Of a DNA stretch of 9,767 nt, positions 6,479-9,767 are shown in pieces. The notes under the pieces were generated by a model, which was not told the origin of the DNA, searched no databases, and saw only the letters and a list, made by a program, of their open reading frames with translations. The DNA is from Kangiella sp. (lineage in GTDB: Bacteria; Pseudomonadota; Gammaproteobacteria; Enterobacterales; Kangiellaceae). The stretch is taken from the NCBI GenBank assembly GCA_026195755.1, contig JAPHRL010000100.1, positions 1-9,767 of the forward strand, in the 5' to 3' direction. The stretch's first letter is position 1; the number at the start of each line of letters is the position of its first letter. The translations under genes were made by a program, and so were the position numbers.

Positions 6479-8209
6479 CTAAGCATGAAAATCACTACCA
6501 TTGTGTACCGCCGAGACATAGCCCTGGCGAATCACAAAGTCACCAAATGATTCTGTTGGTTTGCGTAGCTCAGCAAAGCTGGCAAATAGTGGCTCAAGTT
6601 CTTTCAGGATCTCAGCTTCATTAATATTTTCACGGTACAGTTTGTTTACTCTGTCGCCGGTGTGGCTGGCGCCCAGATACAGGTTGTACTTACCCGGTGC
6701 TTTGCCGACGAAACCAATTTCTGCAAGATATGGGCGCGCACAACCATTGGGGCAACCAGTCATACGGATATTAATCGGCACATCGGCAATACCATGTCGC
6801 TCAAGCTGTTCTTCAATCTTATCCAGCAGCGTCGGCAAATAACGTTCTGCTTCAGCCATTGCCAATGCACAGGTAGGAAATGCTACACAAGCTAAACTGT
6901 TTAACCGGGTAGGCGTTTCTGTTTGCCCTATACTGATGTTGTGCTGCTTTAAAATTTTCTCTATTGCAGCTTTATTGTCTTCACTGACATTACTGATAAT
7001 CAGGTTTTGATTGGGAGAACAGCGGAACTCTCCATTTTGACCTCCATCGCTTTCTCCAACAAGAAGATCAGCAACTTTAAGCAGTCCGGTAAACACTTGA
7101 GACTGTTCAGTATCCTTAATTCTGCCGCTGTGAATATAGAGGGTCAGATGCCACTTTCCATCATCGGATTTTATCCAACCATAGCGATCACCATTATGCT
7201 CAAAGCTGAAAGGCTGTGCCGGAGCTAACGACCACCCAAGATAATCGGCTAAAACCTCTTTAAAACCTTCTACTGTCAAACCATCGATGGTGTACTTTAA
7301 ACGGGCTAACTTCCTGACTTCACGATTGCCGTAATCGCGTTGCACTTTTAGTATCGACTCAACCACCTTTAGTGCTTCATCCGGCTTACAAAATCCAATC
7401 ACGCTGGCAACCCGTGGATAGGTTTCCGGGTCATTATGACTAGAGCCCATGCCGCCGCCGACTAGAATATTAAATCCCTTTAATTTTTCACCATCTGGTA
7501 TGGCAATCAAACCAATGTCGTTAGCATAAATATCCACATCGTTATTAGGCGGTACCGCAATCGCGATTTTAAATTTCCGCGGCAAATAGGTTTTGCCATA
7601 AATGGGCTCTTCGGTGCTTTCAACTTTTTCACCATCTAACCAGATTTCATGATAAGCATTGGTGTTTGGAAGCAAATGTTCGCTGATCTTTTTTGACCAT
7701 GCATAAACTTCTGTATGCAATTTAGATTGCTCAAATAAAGGATTAGCCATTACATTACGATTAACATCGCCACAGGCTGCAATTGAGTCCACCAGGGCTT
7801 TATTGATCCCTGCAATTGTTTTCTTGAGATCACGCTTAACAACGCCATGCCATTGATAGGTTTGGCGCGTAGTTAACCGCAAACTACTATGTCCATAGTC
7901 TTGAGCGACTTTGGCCAGCACCTTGTATTGCGCAGCCGATGCAACTCCACCGGGTAAGCGGGCGCGAATCATAAATGAATACAGCGGCTCCAGTTTTTGC
8001 TTGCGTCGCTCTGCGCGTAAATCTCGATCATCCTGTTGATAGGAACCATGGAACTTGATGATCATCTGATCGTCATCAGCAATGGCACCGGTAATCTCAC
8101 TCTGCAAACTTTGCTGCAAAGTGCCGCGCAAATAGTTGCTGTTTACTTTTATGCCTTCAACCGCAGTGTGTTTTTTCGGGTCATAAATGGTTGGCTTTAC
8201 TTTACTCAT
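6479..8209 (-). CDS. cysI: Sulfite reductase (NADPH) hemoprotein beta-component
   Basis: Catalytic subunit of assimilatory sulfite reductase; performs the six-electron reduction of sulfite to sulfide at a siroheme coupled to a [4Fe-4S] cluster, with electrons from CysJ. Length 576 aa against 570 in E. coli. The four cluster/siroheme cysteines are present: C441 and C447 in ACVAFPTC, C486 and C490 in TGCPNGC, with the same spacing (6, 39, 4) as the E. coli protein. Substrate and siroheme-binding basic residues are visible in IRARLPGGV (81-89), GDVNRNVMANP (147-157) and PRKFKIAIAVP (210-220). LVGGGMGSSH (249-258) and SFGDFVIRQG (554-563) are other conserved blocks. The ATG overlaps the cysJ stop by one base (TAATG), indicating translational coupling and roughly matched subunit synthesis. 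The siroheme is presumably supplied by CysG, encoded two genes downstream. Confidence 0.97.
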   Translation of the reverse strand: MSKVKPTIYDPKKHTAVEGIKVNSNYLRGTLQQSLQSEITGAIADDDQMIIKFHGSYQQDDRDLRAERRKQKLEPLYSFMIRARLPGGVASAAQYKVLAKVAQDYGHSSLRLTTRQTYQWHGVVKRDLKKTIAGINKALVDSIAACGDVNRNVMANPLFEQSKLHTEVYAWSKKISEHLLPNTNAYHEIWLDGEKVESTEEPIYGKTYLPRKFKIAIAVPPNNDVDIYANDIGLIAIPDGEKLKGFNILVGGGMGSSHNDPETYPRVASVIGFCKPDEALKVVESILKVQRDYGNREVRKLARLKYTIDGLTVEGFKEVLADYLGWSLAPAQPFSFEHNGDRYGWIKSDDGKWHLTLYIHSGRIKDTEQSQVFTGLLKVADLLVGESDGGQNGEFRCSPNQNLIISNVSEDNKAAIEKILKQHNISIGQTETPTRLNSLACVAFPTCALAMAEAERYLPTLLDKIEEQLERHGIADVPINIRMTGCPNGCARPYLAEIGFVGKAPGKYNLYLGASHTGDRVNKLYRENINEAEILKELEPLFASFAELRKPTESFGDFVIRQGYVSAVHNGSDFHA

Positions 8210-9767
8210 TAGTACACATCCCGCTGGTATCTTTGATTGACTTTTAGTTCTTTCAAATACAATTTGGCTTCTTCTTCATCGCGTTGGCCTTGCTCTTGAA
8301 TAATGGTCAGCAAAGCATGTTCTACATCTTTCGCCATTTTGTGCATATCGCCGCATACATAAAAATAGGCACCCTGCTCTAGCCATTGCCAAACTTCAGC
8401 GGCATTCTCGAGCAACTTATGTTGCACATGGACTTTTTGATCGCTGTCGCGAGAAAAAGCCAAATCTAGTTTGCTTAATAAACCAGAACTGACATATTTT
8501 TGTATTTCAACCTGATACAAAAAATCGGTGTCGAAATGAGGATTTCCAAAAATCAGCCAGTTTTTTTCTGTGCCTTTTTTAACTGAACTGTGGCTCGCCG
8601 CACGCTCTTGCAAAAAGGCTCGAAAAGGTGCAACGCCAGTACCCGGACCAACCATAATGATCGGTGCATCGGTAGTCGGTAATTTGAACTTTGGATTATG
8701 TTCAACAAAGATACTGACCGTCTCACCCTCGCTTAAGGTTTGGGTTAAATGATGACTGGCCAGTCCATAGCGCTCGCCATAAGTGTTATTAACTGAGATA
8801 TGATTTAAAGTCAGATGCACTTCATCTTCGAATGCTTGCTGACTCGACGCAATTGAATATAGGCGTGGTTTGATCGGGTTTAAAATATCAACCAACTGTT
8901 GCGCCGTAATAGTTGGTTGTGCGATATGCAACAGATCAATGAACTGATGTTTGGCTATAAACTCACTGTAGCCATGATCATAAATTGTCTGTAACTCATC
9001 GTTAGGATCTAGTTCTAACATGGCATTAATGGTTGTTTTGCTAACCAGGGTCAGCTCGGCATATTCTGTTAAATATTGCTTTAGTGTTATTGTCTGACTT
9101 TGATAGTTGACAGCTACTTCTCCATCAAGATCTAACAGAGAAATAATGTCATCCACTAGCGGCTCTCGGTTATGTGCAACAATTCCTAAAGCATCACCGG
9201 GTTGGTAGCTTATGCCTGAATCTTCTATGTCGATTTCAAGGTGATAGGTTTCTTTGGGCGAGCCTCTGCCGGTAATTTTTTGAATGGTGGCAATGGTTGC
9301 ATGGAAGGGATTATCCTTGCTGTACAGGTTTTGTCTTAACTGAGCATTAACGCCTGCTATAGGACTGTTTGATGAACTCAGGTCTGTAGAAGACTGCGTA
9401 ATTAACGCTGTTACTGCAGCGGCAACTTGCCCAATCCACTCTGCTGCTGGTTCTTGGTAATCTACATCACAGAAGACGGCTTCGATTAACTCCTGCGCGC
9501 CCAGCTTCGTAAAACTCTCAGCAAAATCTTTAGCTGTCTGGCAGAAGAATTCATAGCTTGAATCGCCCAGACCAAGCACCGCGAAGTTAGCATCTTTCAA
9601 TAGTGAGCCTTTCGATAGCAGTTTCTTGCTGGTTAACGCCTCATACAAATCAATGGCATCATCCGGCGGCTCACCTTCACCATGCGTCGAAACTACCAGC
9701 AAGATTGCCGAGTAGTCCGCAAGTTCTTTCGCAGCGACTTCCAATGTCGACTTAATTTCAGCGGCAA
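8209..9767 (-). CDS. cysJ: Sulfite reductase (NADPH) flavoprotein alpha-component, 5' end beyond the window
   Basis: Diflavin reductase that moves electrons from NADPH through FAD and FMN to CysI. The window shows 518 residues and the stop codon; the reading frame stays open to the window edge. About 80-90 N-terminal residues are missing by comparison with E. coli CysJ (599 aa), including the first FMN-binding loop. Numbered from the first complete visible codon, the fragment holds the rest of the flavodoxin domain (STHGEGEPPD 26-35, LGLGDSSYEFFCQ 64-76). A serine-rich linker follows at about 124-135. Next comes the FAD domain (YSKDNPF 148-154, YQPGDALG 187-194, RLYSIASSQ 301-309), then the NADPH domain (GPGTGVAPFRAF 373-384, FGNPHFDTDFLY 406-417, YVCGDMHKMAKDVE 469-482) and the family C-terminus RYQRDVY (512-518). 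A TTG at 9744 is an internal codon, not the start. It is the first visible gene of the cysJ-cysI-cysH-cysG unit; the promoter is outside the window. Confidence 0.96.
   Translation of the reverse strand, partial: AAEIKSTLEVAAKELADYSAILLVVSTHGEGEPPDDAIDLYEALTSKKLLSKGSLLKDANFAVLGLGDSSYEFFCQTAKDFAESFTKLGAQELIEAVFCDVDYQEPAAEWIGQVAAAVTALITQSSTDLSSSNSPIAGVNAQLRQNLYSKDNPFHATIATIQKITGRGSPKETYHLEIDIEDSGISYQPGDALGIVAHNREPLVDDIISLLDLDGEVAVNYQSQTITLKQYLTEYAELTLVSKTTINAMLELDPNDELQTIYDHGYSEFIAKHQFIDLLHIAQPTITAQQLVDILNPIKPRLYSIASSQQAFEDEVHLTLNHISVNNTYGERYGLASHHLTQTLSEGETVSIFVEHNPKFKLPTTDAPIIMVGPGTGVAPFRAFLQERAASHSSVKKGTEKNWLIFGNPHFDTDFLYQVEIQKYVSSGLLSKLDLAFSRDSDQKVHVQHKLLENAAEVWQWLEQGAYFYVCGDMHKMAKDVEHALLTIIQEQGQRDEEEAKLYLKELKVNQRYQRDVY

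Noticed and set aside
9742..9744. TTG at 9744 as the start of cysJ
   Set aside because: The frame stays open upstream to the window edge and encodes residues that continue the flavodoxin domain. The first FMN loop would be missing, so this is an internal leucine codon of a truncated view.

Overview
The window looks like chromosomal core metabolism of a gammaproteobacterium with a moderately AT-rich genome. CysG is the fused, three-activity form; CysH is the PAPS-type reductase with a single cysteine; CysJ and CysI are the NADPH-type sulfite reductase subunits; and the acrylyl-CoA reductase is close to E. coli YhdH. That combination is typical of gammaproteobacteria. An aquatic or marine genus outside the Enterobacteria (for example a Kangiella- or Alteromonas-like organism) would fit, but this is a guess from gene content and not a demonstrated assignment. 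No mobile element, tRNA, rRNA or CRISPR array is visible.

Layout: (1) 22-1653, minus strand: a tight two-gene unit, an ALKBH2/3-like AlkB dioxygenase gene followed 9 bp later by an acuI/yhdH-type acrylyl-CoA reductase gene with a GTG start. (2) 1654-1842: a 189-bp divergent intergenic region with a perfect 6-bp palindrome and AT-rich promoter-like hexamers. (3) 1843-4050, plus strand: a POT/PTR2 proton-coupled peptide transporter, 735 aa instead of the usual 450-520 because of a hydrophilic insertion of about 230 residues between TM3 and TM4. (4) 4065-4102: a long hairpin that can terminate transcription from both sides. (5) 4118-9767, minus strand: a sulfite-reduction operon transcribed cysJ (5' end cut off by the window edge), cysI, cysH, cysG.

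How the genes work together: CysH reduces PAPS to sulfite with thioredoxin. The CysJ flavoprotein passes NADPH electrons to the CysI siroheme/[4Fe-4S] hemoprotein, which reduces sulfite to sulfide. CysG makes the siroheme that CysI needs. The sulfate activation genes (cysD/cysN/cysC) are not in the window.

No clearly new multi-gene system is visible. The points most worth a second look are the periplasmic insertion in the peptide transporter and its degenerate internal repeats, the alkB-acuI pairing, a foldable leader lying directly on the cysG start codon in the absence of a Shine-Dalgarno sequence, and an A9 tract at the domain junction of cysG.
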